From Lewinellaceae bacterium (GTDB lineage: Bacteria; Bacteroidota; Bacteroidia; Chitinophagales; Saprospiraceae), in NCBI GenBank assembly GCA_020636135.1, contig JACJYK010000002.1, positions 329,501 to 393,500 of the forward strand: DNA of 64,000 nucleotides, given 5' to 3'. A model generated the notes under the pieces. The model was not told the DNA's origin and did no database searches. It saw only the letters and a program-made list of their open reading frames with translations. The position numbers and the translations under genes were made by a program. Every line of letters starts with the position of its first letter. Position 1 is the stretch's first letter. This document shows, piece by piece, positions 7,931-16,196 of this stretch.

Positions 7931-10063
7931 TTATCCTTCCACCTCTTCAGCCTGGTAGGCATCGATGAGATGCTGCTGGATATCTGCTGTGACCGGCATG
8001 TATTCAGCAAATTCACGGGTGAATTTTGCCCGGCCCTGGGAGAGGCTCCGCAAGGTCGAAGAATACATATACATTTCCGCCTCAGGCACTTTGGCGATGA
8101 TCTTCTGGTAGTGTCCATCGCTGTCCATACCCATGATCATTGCCCGGCGGGTTTGCAGATCACCCATGATGTCGCCCATGGATTCTTCCGGGCAAAGGAT
8201 CTCCACATTGTAGATCGGCTCCAGGATCTGTGAGCCCGCCTGTCTGAAAGCATTGCGGAAAACCATACTTCCGGCAATCTGGAACGCCATATCGTTGGAG
8301 TCGACCGGGTGCATCTTACCATCAAAGATGGACACACGGATATCCCGGCAGTACGATCCCGTCAGAGGTCCTTCTTCCATCTTCTGCATGACACCTTTCT
8401 TAATGGCGCTGGCAAATTTGGCATCAATCGAGCCACCGACGATACACCACAGGAAGGCCAGTTTGCCTCCCCAGGGGAGATCGGTCATATCGGTATTCCG
8501 GACGGATAGTCCGCTGGGGTCCGGCATGCCCTCAAAATAGGGCTCGATGCGCATGTGTACTTCGGCAAACTGCCCGGCACCACCGGACTGTTTCTTATGA
8601 CGGTAGGAGTCATTGGACGCCTTGGTGATGGTTTCCCGGTACGGGATGCGCGGTTTTACGAATTCCATGGTCACGCCGAATTCTTCCTGAATGCGGCTTT
8701 TCACCACATCAAAATGCAACTGGCCCTGACCATAGAGGATGAGCTGTTTCAGCTCCACCGAATTTTCCGAATGCAGCGTAGGATCCTCCTCTTCGATCAT
8801 GTGCAGTGCCTTGACCATTTTCTCGAGGTCCGTTTTGTTCTGGGTGGTGATGGCCGTGCGGATCCGGGAAGCCGGGAATTCGATGGGCGCGATGACCACG
8901 TCGGTACCTTTGGTGTTCAGGGTTTGATTGGTATGCGTGTCCTTAAGTTTGACGGCAGCTCCGAGGTCACCGGCTTTCAGACCATCGACCTGCGTGCGGT
9001 TTTTTCCATTGGCCACCAGGATCTGGCTGAACCGTTCGTGAGCGCCCGTTTGGGCATTGATCAGCTCATCGCTGCTTTTGAGTTCCCCGCTGTATACCTT
9101 AAAGTAGGACACCATACCGATCCTAGGCTCGTGGACCGTCTTATAGATAAAGAGGGTGGTTGGTTTGGTGGAGTCACAGGGCAGTGTGGTGCCATCTGCC
9201 AGAGCAACCGGAGGCCGTTCTGCCGGGTTGGGACAGATGTCATTGATGAATCCCAGGATCCTGCCTGAACCCATATCTTTCTGAGCCGAAGCGATAAACA
9301 CCGGGCAAAAATCACCGGCGGCAATGGCGATCTTCAACCCCTTGGTCAATTCTTCTTCCGAGAGTGTGCCCTTGTCAAAAAAAATCTCCATCAGCCCCTC
9401 ATCATTTTCAGCAGCGATCTCAACCAGCTGGTTGTGAAGCTCTTTGGCACGGGCCATTTCACTGGCAGGAATGTCTGCTTTTTCAGGTCGGCCGCCTTCA
9501 GAAGGAAATTCGTACACGGTCATGCGCAGAATGTCTACGATCGCATTGAAGTCTTTACCCTGGTTCAGTGGATATTGAATCGGGAATACTTTACTTCCAA
9601 ACCGGTTCTGAGCTTGTTCGAGGGTATTATCATAATCGCATTTCTCATGATCCATCTGGTTGATCACGAAAATGGTCGGGGTCTGGAATTTTTCAATGTA
9701 TTCCCAGATGATTTCCGTGCCGACCTCCACACCATGTGCTCCGTTGAGGACCATGACACCGGTGCTGGCTACTTTCAGGGAAGAGATGACTTCACCGCAG
9801 AAGTCATCGAGTCCGGGGGTGTCTATGATATTGATCTTGGAATCTTTCCAGTTCAGGTGCATCAGGGTAGAGTATAAAGAGTTTTCCCGGTTGTGTTCTA
9901 TGTCTGAATAGTCGGATGTTGTGTTGTGGTCCTGCACGGTACCCCGGCGGTGGATCTCATGGCCTTCGAACAGCATGGTTTCGGCCAATGTAGTTTTCCC
10001 GCATCCGGAGTGGCCGAGCAAGACCACGTTACGTATGTTTTTGGTGTCGACACTCATATCCAA
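7931..10063 (-). CDS. elongation factor G paralogue (EF-G2-like) with altered G3 motif
   Basis: A 710-residue protein with the complete EF-G domain order (GTPase, domain II, III, IV, V). The G1 loop is GHSGCGKTT (residues 17-25), not the AHVDHGKTT-like loop of housekeeping EF-G. G3 is DTPGLDDF (81-88) where canonical EF-G and EF-Tu have DTPGHVDF or DCPGHADY, so the histidine that helps GTP hydrolysis is Leu85. G4 is NQMD (135-138) instead of NKMD. These are marks of the EF-G-like/EF-G2 family. A Bacteroides EF-G2 has been reported to support translocation without GTPase activity, so this copy may also be hydrolysis-deficient; that is inference. It is a single gene closed by a strong terminator. 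Methionine 3 (MSVDTKN) is an alternative start. Confidence 0.88.
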   Translation of the reverse strand: MDMSVDTKNIRNVVLLGHSGCGKTTLAETMLFEGHEIHRRGTVQDHNTTSDYSDIEHNRENSLYSTLMHLNWKDSKINIIDTPGLDDFCGEVISSLKVASTGVMVLNGAHGVEVGTEIIWEYIEKFQTPTIFVINQMDHEKCDYDNTLEQAQNRFGSKVFPIQYPLNQGKDFNAIVDILRMTVYEFPSEGGRPEKADIPASEMARAKELHNQLVEIAAENDEGLMEIFFDKGTLSEEELTKGLKIAIAAGDFCPVFIASAQKDMGSGRILGFINDICPNPAERPPVALADGTTLPCDSTKPTTLFIYKTVHEPRIGMVSYFKVYSGELKSSDELINAQTGAHERFSQILVANGKNRTQVDGLKAGDLGAAVKLKDTHTNQTLNTKGTDVVIAPIEFPASRIRTAITTQNKTDLEKMVKALHMIEEEDPTLHSENSVELKQLILYGQGQLHFDVVKSRIQEEFGVTMEFVKPRIPYRETITKASNDSYRHKKQSGGAGQFAEVHMRIEPYFEGMPDPSGLSVRNTDMTDLPWGGKLAFLWCIVGGSIDAKFASAIKKGVMQKMEEGPLTGSYCRDIRVSIFDGKMHPVDSNDMAFQIAGSMVFRNAFRQAGSQILEPIYNVEILCPEESMGDIMGDLQTRRAMIMGMDSDGHYQKIIAKVPEAEMYMYSSTLRSLSQGRAKFTREFAEYMPVTADIQQHLIDAYQAEEVEG

Positions 10064-10389
10064 TATGTTTTAGAGATGATCAAATAGCAACAAAAAAGGA
10101 CCATCGATCTTGCCCTTTTTTGCGCTTGATAAAAGGGAAATCAAGTTATCGAAATTCTGCCGACTTGCCAAACGCGATTACACTGTCAAATATCAGGAAG
10201 AACGATGGTCTAGATCATACGAGAGGAGATTGCCCGGCTGGAAGAGGACATGGGGGCGATGAATTGGCAAAATGCAAACGGCCGGCATTTATTAAAATGC
10301 GCCGGAATAAGTGGATCAGGATTGGCTAAACTTATCCCTGAAGAAAGGAAGAAATGGTATCTTCACCCCTCTAATCGCAAACTCATCTT
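10064..10389. other. gene-poor spacer between EF-G-like gene and cytochrome c gene
   Basis: About 325 bases between divergent genes. No convincing coding frame: a 69-codon frame at 10120-10329 lacks composition or homology to support it. An imperfect GC-capped hairpin around 10281-10309 (CCGGCATTT... AAAATGCGCCGG) is the only structure noticed. It must contain two divergent promoters, but no clean TTTG/TAnnTTTG pair was found. Confidence 0.4.
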
Positions 10390-10752
10390 ATGGCTAGAAT
10401 AGTAATCGCGCTCATGTTCATCGCGGTAAGTTTGATGGCGTGTGCACCCTCATCCGGTGAATCCTCCGGAGGCAAGGAGACGGCCTCGGAATCAGGCACC
10501 AATACTCCGGCTTCTGAGGCGGACAGTGAAGAAGGTAAAAAGTTGTTTACGCAATATTGTGCAGTATGTCACGGACCGGATGGTAAGCTTGGCTTGAATG
10601 GGGCCAAGGATCTCACCGTATCCGAATTGACAAAGGAAGAGCGCATCGAGCAGGTGACCCATGGTAAAAATGCCATGGTACCATTTGAAAATGTCCTTAC
10701 CAAAGAACAAATCGATGCGGTGGTTCAATACACGGAGACTTTAAAACAATAA
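10390..10752 (+). CDS. cytochrome c lipoprotein
   Basis: A 120-residue membrane-anchored c-type cytochrome. The N-terminus is a lipoprotein signal with lipobox LMAC (Cys18), followed by a Ser/Gly/Glu-rich linker of about 30 residues. A single heme-binding site CAVCH has Cys57, Cys60 and His61. A likely axial Met96 lies in KNAMVPFEN, and the C-terminal helix is EQIDAVVQYTETL. This is a standard class I mono-heme fold, probably a periplasmic electron carrier or a subunit-like partner of a terminal oxidase; no oxidase gene lies nearby. The stop codon is immediately followed by the anmK start, so the two are co-transcribed though functionally unrelated. Confidence 0.9.
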   Translation: MARIVIALMFIAVSLMACAPSSGESSGGKETASESGTNTPASEADSEEGKKLFTQYCAVCHGPDGKLGLNGAKDLTVSELTKEERIEQVTHGKNAMVPFENVLTKEQIDAVVQYTETLKQ

Positions 10753-11841
10753 ATGGCGAAAACACGGCTTATCCTTGGGGTCATGTCAGGAAGTTCACTG
10801 GACGGTCTGGATATGGCGCTGTGCCGGTTTTCAGCAGATGGTGATCAACTTGATTATGAAGTGAGGGCCACCGGTCAGGCCACGTACGATGACGAATGGC
10901 TGGAACGGTTGCGACAGGTGCACCGGGTAGACCTTTCGACCTATTTTACCTGGAATTACGATTATGGCGTATGGCTCGGCAAAAAAATTGCAGACTTTGC
11001 CGCTACATCAAAGGCTGCTCCGGATCTGGTGTCTGTCCATGGCCATTCGGTGATTCACGATCCTGCAGCTCATTTTTCAGTGCAGCTCGGACACGGTGCC
11101 GCTATCTCGGCTGCCTGTTCATTTCCGGTTATGTGCGATGTGCGTAGTGCCGATATGGCGCTGGGAGGTCAGGGTGCACCCCTGGCTCACCTGGCTGACC
11201 TGTACCTCTATCCGGGATATGCAGCCTATCTGAATCTGGGTGGCATCGCGAACATTACCCTGCCTTCTGCAGGCAAGGCCTGGGATCTCTGCGGGGCGAA
11301 TCAATTGCTCAATGCGATGGCCCGTTTGCTTGGGAAAAATTTTGATGATCGGGGCACGCTGGCAGCAACGGGGCAGGTTGTCCCCGGACTGCTGGATCGC
11401 CTGAATGCCGACCACTACCTGTATGAAGACCCGCCCAAAAGCCTGGACAATCAATACGTCACCGATCATTTTACCCGATTGCTCCTGGAAGATCGGCATC
11501 CGGTGGAAGACCGGCTGGCTACAGCCACGGAACACATTGCGCAGGCAGTGGTCGGAGCTTTGAACCATTATACTATCAGCGCAGGTAAGATCCTGATCAC
11601 TGGAGGGGGAGCCTACAATGATTTTCTGATTGAACGCTTCAGGCAACGATCTGAGGAGGCGCGTTTAGGTGTGGAATGGATAGTGCCGGAAGCACAGATC
11701 CTGGAATACAAAGAGGCCGTCCTCATGGCGCTGATGGGCTACCTGCGCCTGGAACATCAAGCTAACTGTCTGCCTACCTACACCGGTGCGAGCGGGCCGT
11801 CATTAAATGGTGCACTTTATCAAACCTTTCCGGCATCATGA
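10753..11841 (+). CDS. anmK: anhydro-N-acetylmuramic acid kinase
   Basis: A 362-residue cytosolic kinase that hydrolyses and phosphorylates 1,6-anhydro-MurNAc to MurNAc-6-phosphate in cell-wall recycling. The N-terminal GVMSGSSLDGLDMAL, the metal/phosphate region VSVHGHSVIHDP, NLGGIANIT and the C-terminal ITGGGAYNDFLIE are standard AnmK motifs, and the length is typical. It begins directly after the cytochrome stop and overlaps the start of the next gene by four bases (ATGA), indicating one transcript. MurQ or the muropeptide permease AmpG were not seen in the window. Confidence 0.93.
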   Translation: MAKTRLILGVMSGSSLDGLDMALCRFSADGDQLDYEVRATGQATYDDEWLERLRQVHRVDLSTYFTWNYDYGVWLGKKIADFAATSKAAPDLVSVHGHSVIHDPAAHFSVQLGHGAAISAACSFPVMCDVRSADMALGGQGAPLAHLADLYLYPGYAAYLNLGGIANITLPSAGKAWDLCGANQLLNAMARLLGKNFDDRGTLAATGQVVPGLLDRLNADHYLYEDPPKSLDNQYVTDHFTRLLLEDRHPVEDRLATATEHIAQAVVGALNHYTISAGKILITGGGAYNDFLIERFRQRSEEARLGVEWIVPEAQILEYKEAVLMALMGYLRLEHQANCLPTYTGASGPSLNGALYQTFPAS

Positions 11842-12836
11842 AAAAAATTCTGGTCACCGGTGCGAATGGATTTCTCGGCGCCCATCTGGTGCGTTTCCTG
11901 TCCCGTCAGCCGGATATACAGGTTTTGGCGATGCACCGCGAACATTCGGATCTGAGCCTGGTGAAAGATCTTCTGGACTCCCCGGGTATCCGGTGGATTA
12001 CCGGAGATGTATTGGTATTGTCAGCACTGCGTGATGCCATCCGTACCGCAGACGTGGTGATCCACAATGCCGCGGTTGTCTCTTACAGGCGTCGGGAAGC
12101 TGCTCAGATGATTGCAGTCAATGTGGAAGGAACAGCCAATATCGTTAACCTGATGCTGGAAGAAGAAAATCCCGGGCGCCTGATTTACATCAGTTCCGTG
12201 GCAGCAACCGGTCATGTGGAGCAGGGGCTTATCGATGAAAATGCGGAATGGCGGGATGAAGTTTATCATTCCAATTACAGCTGGTCCAAGTATTGGGCCG
12301 AGCTGGAGGTTTGGAGGGGCTTTGCAGAAGGGTTGAGCGGGTTGATATTTAATCCCAGCACCGTCCTCGGCACCGGCAACTGGGATCAAAGCTCCTGTCA
12401 GTTATTTGGACAGGTCTGGCGAGGATTGCAGTTTTATGCTCCGGGAGGTACCGGCTTCGTGGATGTCCGTGATGTGGTGGCCGCCGTGTGGGAGGGCATC
12501 AAAAGGGATGACCTTACGGAAGAACGCTATATCCTGAATGGCACCAATACATCCTATCGCGACTTGCTGACCCGTATCGCCGGGCTGCTGGGGAAACCGG
12601 TGCCCCGCTGGGAAGTCACCCGCCTGCTGAGGCGAATGGGACTGATGGTCATAGCACCCCTGGAGGCCGTCGGCTGGTGGCCGCATCCCATCTCTACCGA
12701 GATCCTGCGCAATACCGGCCAGACCAACCGTTTTGACGCTCAGAAAGCCATCCGTGAACTGAGCATCCAATTCACTCCTTTGGAAGAGACCCTTGAGTTC
12801 ACGTGTACACAATTCCTGGCCGAACACACCCGTTGA
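11838..12836 (+). CDS. NAD(P)-dependent epimerase/reductase, extended SDR family
   Basis: A 332-residue extended short-chain dehydrogenase. It has the Rossmann motif TGANGFLG (residues 7-14), HNAAV (76-80), Ser119/Ser120 (YISSVA) and the catalytic pair Tyr147 and Lys151 (YSWSK). The sequence resembles dihydroflavonol-4-reductase-like and 3-beta-HSD-like SDRs in Bacteroidota, whose substrates are mostly unknown; nothing here fixes the substrate. It overlaps the anmK stop by four bases and is the last gene of the cytochrome c-anmK operon, followed by the TetR promoter region. Confidence 0.85.
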   Translation: MKKILVTGANGFLGAHLVRFLSRQPDIQVLAMHREHSDLSLVKDLLDSPGIRWITGDVLVLSALRDAIRTADVVIHNAAVVSYRRREAAQMIAVNVEGTANIVNLMLEEENPGRLIYISSVAATGHVEQGLIDENAEWRDEVYHSNYSWSKYWAELEVWRGFAEGLSGLIFNPSTVLGTGNWDQSSCQLFGQVWRGLQFYAPGGTGFVDVRDVVAAVWEGIKRDDLTEERYILNGTNTSYRDLLTRIAGLLGKPVPRWEVTRLLRRMGLMVIAPLEAVGWWPHPISTEILRNTGQTNRFDAQKAIRELSIQFTPLEETLEFTCTQFLAEHTR

Positions 12837-12868
12837 TACGGACCCTTTTATCGACCACTTTGGGGCTT

Positions 12869-12944
12869 TAGTCGAACAATAGCGTTTCCGTCAGGAAACT
12901 TTCGAAACATTTTTTGTTTCCATCCGTTTATTCGACTAGTTTTG
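12869..12944 (+). promoter_or_regulatory. promoter with nested operators for the tetR-efflux operon
   Basis: A Bacteroidota-type promoter: TTTG at 12913-12916 and an exact TAnnTTTG box (TAGTTTTG) at 12937-12944, 20 bases apart and 17 bases before the tetR ATG. Upstream and inside it are inverted repeats: GTTTCC-gtca-GGAAAC at 12884-12899, GAAAC/GTTTC at 12904-12908 and 12916-12920 (overlapping the -33 element), and an 8-bp pair TAGTCGAA (12869-12876) and TTCGACTA (12931-12938, touching the -7 box). These are good candidates for binding by the adjacent TetR repressor. Confidence 0.65.
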
Positions 12945-12960
12945 TGCCGTTTTTCTGACT

Positions 12961-13581
12961 ATGGAGTTGAAGCAAAGAATCATCACGAGTGCCCGGCAGC
13001 TGTTTGTTAAGCAAGGTATCAAGGGCGTTACCATGGACGATCTGGCCCGGGATTTGGGAATTTCCAAGAAAACCCTGTATCAGCATTTTGACAATAAGGA
13101 ACATCTGATCGCCATTCTACTCCAGTCACAGTTGAATGAAGAAACCCGGATCATACGGGATATCCTGGCTAAAAGTACCGATGCCATCGATGAGATCCTC
13201 AAGATAGGCACCTACGTATTAAATATCCTCCGCGAATTACCCGCTGAAATCGTCTTTGACCTTCAGAAATATTATGCGGCAGTCTATGGAAAATGGAATG
13301 ATGTCCATAAGAGTTTTGTCTATGAGATCGTGAAAGCCAATCTGGACCGCGGCAAGACGCAGGGGTTGTATCGTTCGAACCTGAATACCGACGTTTTGGC
13401 CAGGATCTATGTGGAGAGCACCACCATGATCGTTAACGATGAGGTATTCCCTCCGGCAAAATACCTGCCCAGTGAATTGTTTGAGCATTTCCTCCGCTAT
13501 CACCTGAATGGCATTGTATCGCAATCCGGCTATGCACATTTACAAAAACACTTCTATGAACATTTTAATGAAGCAGCTTAA
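12961..13581 (+). CDS. TetR/AcrR-family transcriptional regulator
   Basis: A 206-residue regulator with an N-terminal TetR helix-turn-helix (residues 4-50: RIITSARQLFVKQG, VTMDDLARDLGISKKTLYQHF) and a variable ligand-binding C-terminal half of the sort found upstream of efflux pumps. Its gene is first in an operon with TolC, adaptor and RND genes, and palindromes overlap its promoter, so autoregulation and repression of the pump are likely. The inducer is unknown. The TolC start lies inside its last codons, which suggests translational coupling. Confidence 0.9.
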   Translation: MELKQRIITSARQLFVKQGIKGVTMDDLARDLGISKKTLYQHFDNKEHLIAILLQSQLNEETRIIRDILAKSTDAIDEILKIGTYVLNILRELPAEIVFDLQKYYAAVYGKWNDVHKSFVYEIVKANLDRGKTQGLYRSNLNTDVLARIYVESTTMIVNDEVFPPAKYLPSELFEHFLRYHLNGIVSQSGYAHLQKHFYEHFNEAA

Positions 13582-14971
13582 GATTTACCTGCCGTTAGCG
13601 CTGATCATCTGGTCAGCAGTATTCGGTGGTCAGCTATTGGCACAAACCCAGGCATTTACGCTGGAGCAGGCCATTCAGTACGCCAAGGATCACAGCACGG
13701 CGATGCAAATGGCCAATCTGGATGTTCTGGACGCCAATGAACAGATCACCGCCTACAAAGCCATCGGGATCCCAAAACTCAGCGGCAGTGTTAATTACCA
13801 GTATTACATCAACATCCCCACCCAGATCCTGCCCGATTTTCTGGGGCCGGCTGTGGATGGTCGCCTGCTCACCTACAACCTGATCTCCTCCAATGAAGTA
13901 TTACCGGGGTCTGATGCCGGCTTTCCCGCTCAATTCGGAAGGAACAACAACATCAATGCCGGACTGAACCTGGACATGCTTTTGGTGGACGGCTCCTATT
14001 TCCTGGGACTGAAAGCAGCACGCCTGGCCCGTGAACTGGCTGTGCGACAGCAAAATGTGTCCATCCGCGATCTGGAGAACAATGTGACGACGGCATACCT
14101 TGCCGTCATGAGCGCTGCCAAAAATGAAACCATACTCCTGAATAACATCGCCTCGCTGGAGCAGACCTATCATGAGACCCGCATCACCTATGAGAACGGA
14201 TTCATCGAAAAAATGGATGTTGACCGCATCCAGCTGACCCTGGAAAACCTGAAGCGCAACCTCGATAATGTCAAACGTTATATTGAATTATCCAAGAACC
14301 TGCTCAAGTTTCAGATGGCTTATCCACTGGATCAGGAGATTACCCTGTCTGATGCTTTCGATGATCTGGTCGATGCAGCAAAAGCAACACCGGAGTGGGC
14401 AGCCCTGTCCATCGATTACAACCTGAGACCCGAATACCGGGTGCTGGAAACAGCGCACACTCTGGCGGAAATGGATGTAAAACGTCAGCAACTGGGTTAC
14501 TACCCATCGTTGCGTGGATTCGGTGCAGCTGCTGCCTCCCTTCAGCGTAACAACCTTTTTGATGGCCAGGAAGCCGGCTGGTTCCCTTCCACCTACGTGG
14601 GTGTCACCCTGAATGTGCCCATCTTTGACGGATTTGACCGCAAAGCAAAAATCAATCAGGCCAAGATCGCGCTGCAACGCAATCAACTGCAAACCGACTT
14701 TTTCAAACAGTCGGTTTCCCTCGAAGTGAGTAATGCCCGCACGCAATATGCCAATGCGCATGAATCGCTGGAAGCCTCCGAGCGCAACCTGGATCTGGCC
14801 AACCGCATTCTGGAGACAGCCAAGACCAAGTTCAAGGAAGGCGTAGGCACCAGTTTGGAAGTCATTCAGGCGGAGCGGGAATATTATGAGGCACAGGCCA
14901 ATGTGATGAATGCCGAGTACGATCTCGTCATCGCAAAAAAGGACTGGCAGAAAGCCTTGGGAATAAACTAA
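13568..14971 (+). CDS. TolC-family outer-membrane efflux channel
   Basis: A 467-residue outer-membrane factor with a signal peptide (MKQLKIYLPLALIIWSAVF, cleavage near LLA-Q). It has two outer-membrane-efflux repeats with long heptad-rich helices (for example IDLNLRPEYRVLETA-like and QSVSLEVSNARTQYANAHES segments). This trimeric channel would carry substrates from the RND pump across the outer membrane. The start at 13568 is preferred over the longer frame from 13508 because it gives a proper signal peptide; it overlaps the tetR stop by 14 bases. The C-terminal tunnel helices (SLEVIQAEREYYEAQANVMNAEYDL) are intact. Confidence 0.9.
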   Translation: MKQLKIYLPLALIIWSAVFGGQLLAQTQAFTLEQAIQYAKDHSTAMQMANLDVLDANEQITAYKAIGIPKLSGSVNYQYYINIPTQILPDFLGPAVDGRLLTYNLISSNEVLPGSDAGFPAQFGRNNNINAGLNLDMLLVDGSYFLGLKAARLARELAVRQQNVSIRDLENNVTTAYLAVMSAAKNETILLNNIASLEQTYHETRITYENGFIEKMDVDRIQLTLENLKRNLDNVKRYIELSKNLLKFQMAYPLDQEITLSDAFDDLVDAAKATPEWAALSIDYNLRPEYRVLETAHTLAEMDVKRQQLGYYPSLRGFGAAAASLQRNNLFDGQEAGWFPSTYVGVTLNVPIFDGFDRKAKINQAKIALQRNQLQTDFFKQSVSLEVSNARTQYANAHESLEASERNLDLANRILETAKTKFKEGVGTSLEVIQAEREYYEAQANVMNAEYDLVIAKKDWQKALGIN

Positions 14972-14999
14972 AGTCACCCTAATCTCTAATAACAGGATT

Positions 15000-16196
15000 A
15001 TGAAATGGACCAATGCATTTAAAACGATTGTACTTGTTTTCTCAGTGGGTGTCATCGCCTGCTCTTCGGGACAGGATGAAGCTCTGCCGACAGATCTGAC
15101 CGAGCTGAAAGCATTGTACGAAAAAAAGCAAAGTGAACTGCGGAGCCTGAATACGGACATCGCTGAGATAGAAAAAGCACTGTCCAGGCTGGACACCACC
15201 CAGCATCAGGCATCAAAAACTCTGGTTACGACCAGGACGCTCGAACCTACTGAATTCGAACATTTTATCAAGATTCAGGGGAATGTGCGGGCCGATGAAG
15301 CAGTGAATGCCAGCAGCGAGATGGGTGGACGTATCCTGAGCCTGAAGGTGAAAGAAGGCCAGCAGGTCAGCCGCGGAAGCCTGATCGCCGTACTGGATGC
15401 TGAAACCATCAAGAAGCAAAAAGCGGAGATCGAGACTTCACTGCAGCTGGCGACGACGGTTTTTGAAAAGCAATCCAAACTGTGGGAACAGGAGATCGGT
15501 TCCGAGATCCAGTACCTGCAGGCAAAAAATAACAAAGAACGCCTGGAGAAATCCCTGGAAACCATCGATGCGCAGTTGGCGAAAGCCGATGTATATGCTC
15601 CGTTGTCCGGGGTTGTGGACATGCTGTATCTGAAGGAAGGCGAACTGGCTGGCCCGGGAGCCCCTATCATTAGTATTCTGGACGTCCGCCGTGTGAAGGT
15701 GGAAGCAGAAGTTCCGGAGAAATACCTGGGCACCATCCATAAAGGAGATCAGGTGCAAATTTCTTTTCCGGCACTCAACCAGGAAGTCACCGCACGGGTC
15801 ACGTTGCTCGGCCGTACCATCAATTCGGCAAACCGTACCTTTAGCGTAGAAGCCGAGCTGCCCAATCCGTCAGGCATCCTGAAGCCTAATTTGCTCGCTG
15901 AAATCAAATTCCGGGACCAGGCAATAGCCAATGCACTGGTCGTACCACTGTATCTCGTCCAGCAGGAAGTCGGTGGAGATCAGTTTGTCATGGTAAGCGA
16001 TTCCACGGCGACCGGAATGATTGCGAAGAAAGTCTACGTGACTACCGGGGTTACTTACAATGACCAGGCTGTCGTCGATCAGGGCCTCAAGGCGGGTCTG
16101 CGACTGATCGTAGAAGGAGCACAGGATGTATCCAATGGAGAAGCCATCGAAATTGTCGAACAGCAAGCCGCATTAACTGAGAAAAATGGAAAATAA
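15000..16196 (+). CDS. RND efflux periplasmic adaptor (membrane fusion lipoprotein)
   Basis: A 398-residue adaptor protein. It has a lipoprotein signal with lipobox VIAC (Cys21), an N-terminal coiled coil (about residues 31-65), a biotinyl-lipoyl-like half motif (GRILSLKVKEGQQVSRGSLIAVLD) and a helical hairpin with its second half (ADVYAPLSGVVDMLYLKEGELAGPGAPI). Beta-barrel and membrane-proximal domains follow. It links the RND pump to the TolC channel. It follows the TolC stop by 28 bases and its end overlaps the pump start by 11 bases, so the three are one transcript. Confidence 0.9.
   Translation: MKWTNAFKTIVLVFSVGVIACSSGQDEALPTDLTELKALYEKKQSELRSLNTDIAEIEKALSRLDTTQHQASKTLVTTRTLEPTEFEHFIKIQGNVRADEAVNASSEMGGRILSLKVKEGQQVSRGSLIAVLDAETIKKQKAEIETSLQLATTVFEKQSKLWEQEIGSEIQYLQAKNNKERLEKSLETIDAQLAKADVYAPLSGVVDMLYLKEGELAGPGAPIISILDVRRVKVEAEVPEKYLGTIHKGDQVQISFPALNQEVTARVTLLGRTINSANRTFSVEAELPNPSGILKPNLLAEIKFRDQAIANALVVPLYLVQQEVGGDQFVMVSDSTATGMIAKKVYVTTGVTYNDQAVVDQGLKAGLRLIVEGAQDVSNGEAIEIVEQQAALTEKNGK

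Noticed and set aside
10120..10329. 69-codon open frame in the EF-G/cytochrome spacer
   Set aside because: No start-site signal, no recognisable motif, and the peptide looks random.
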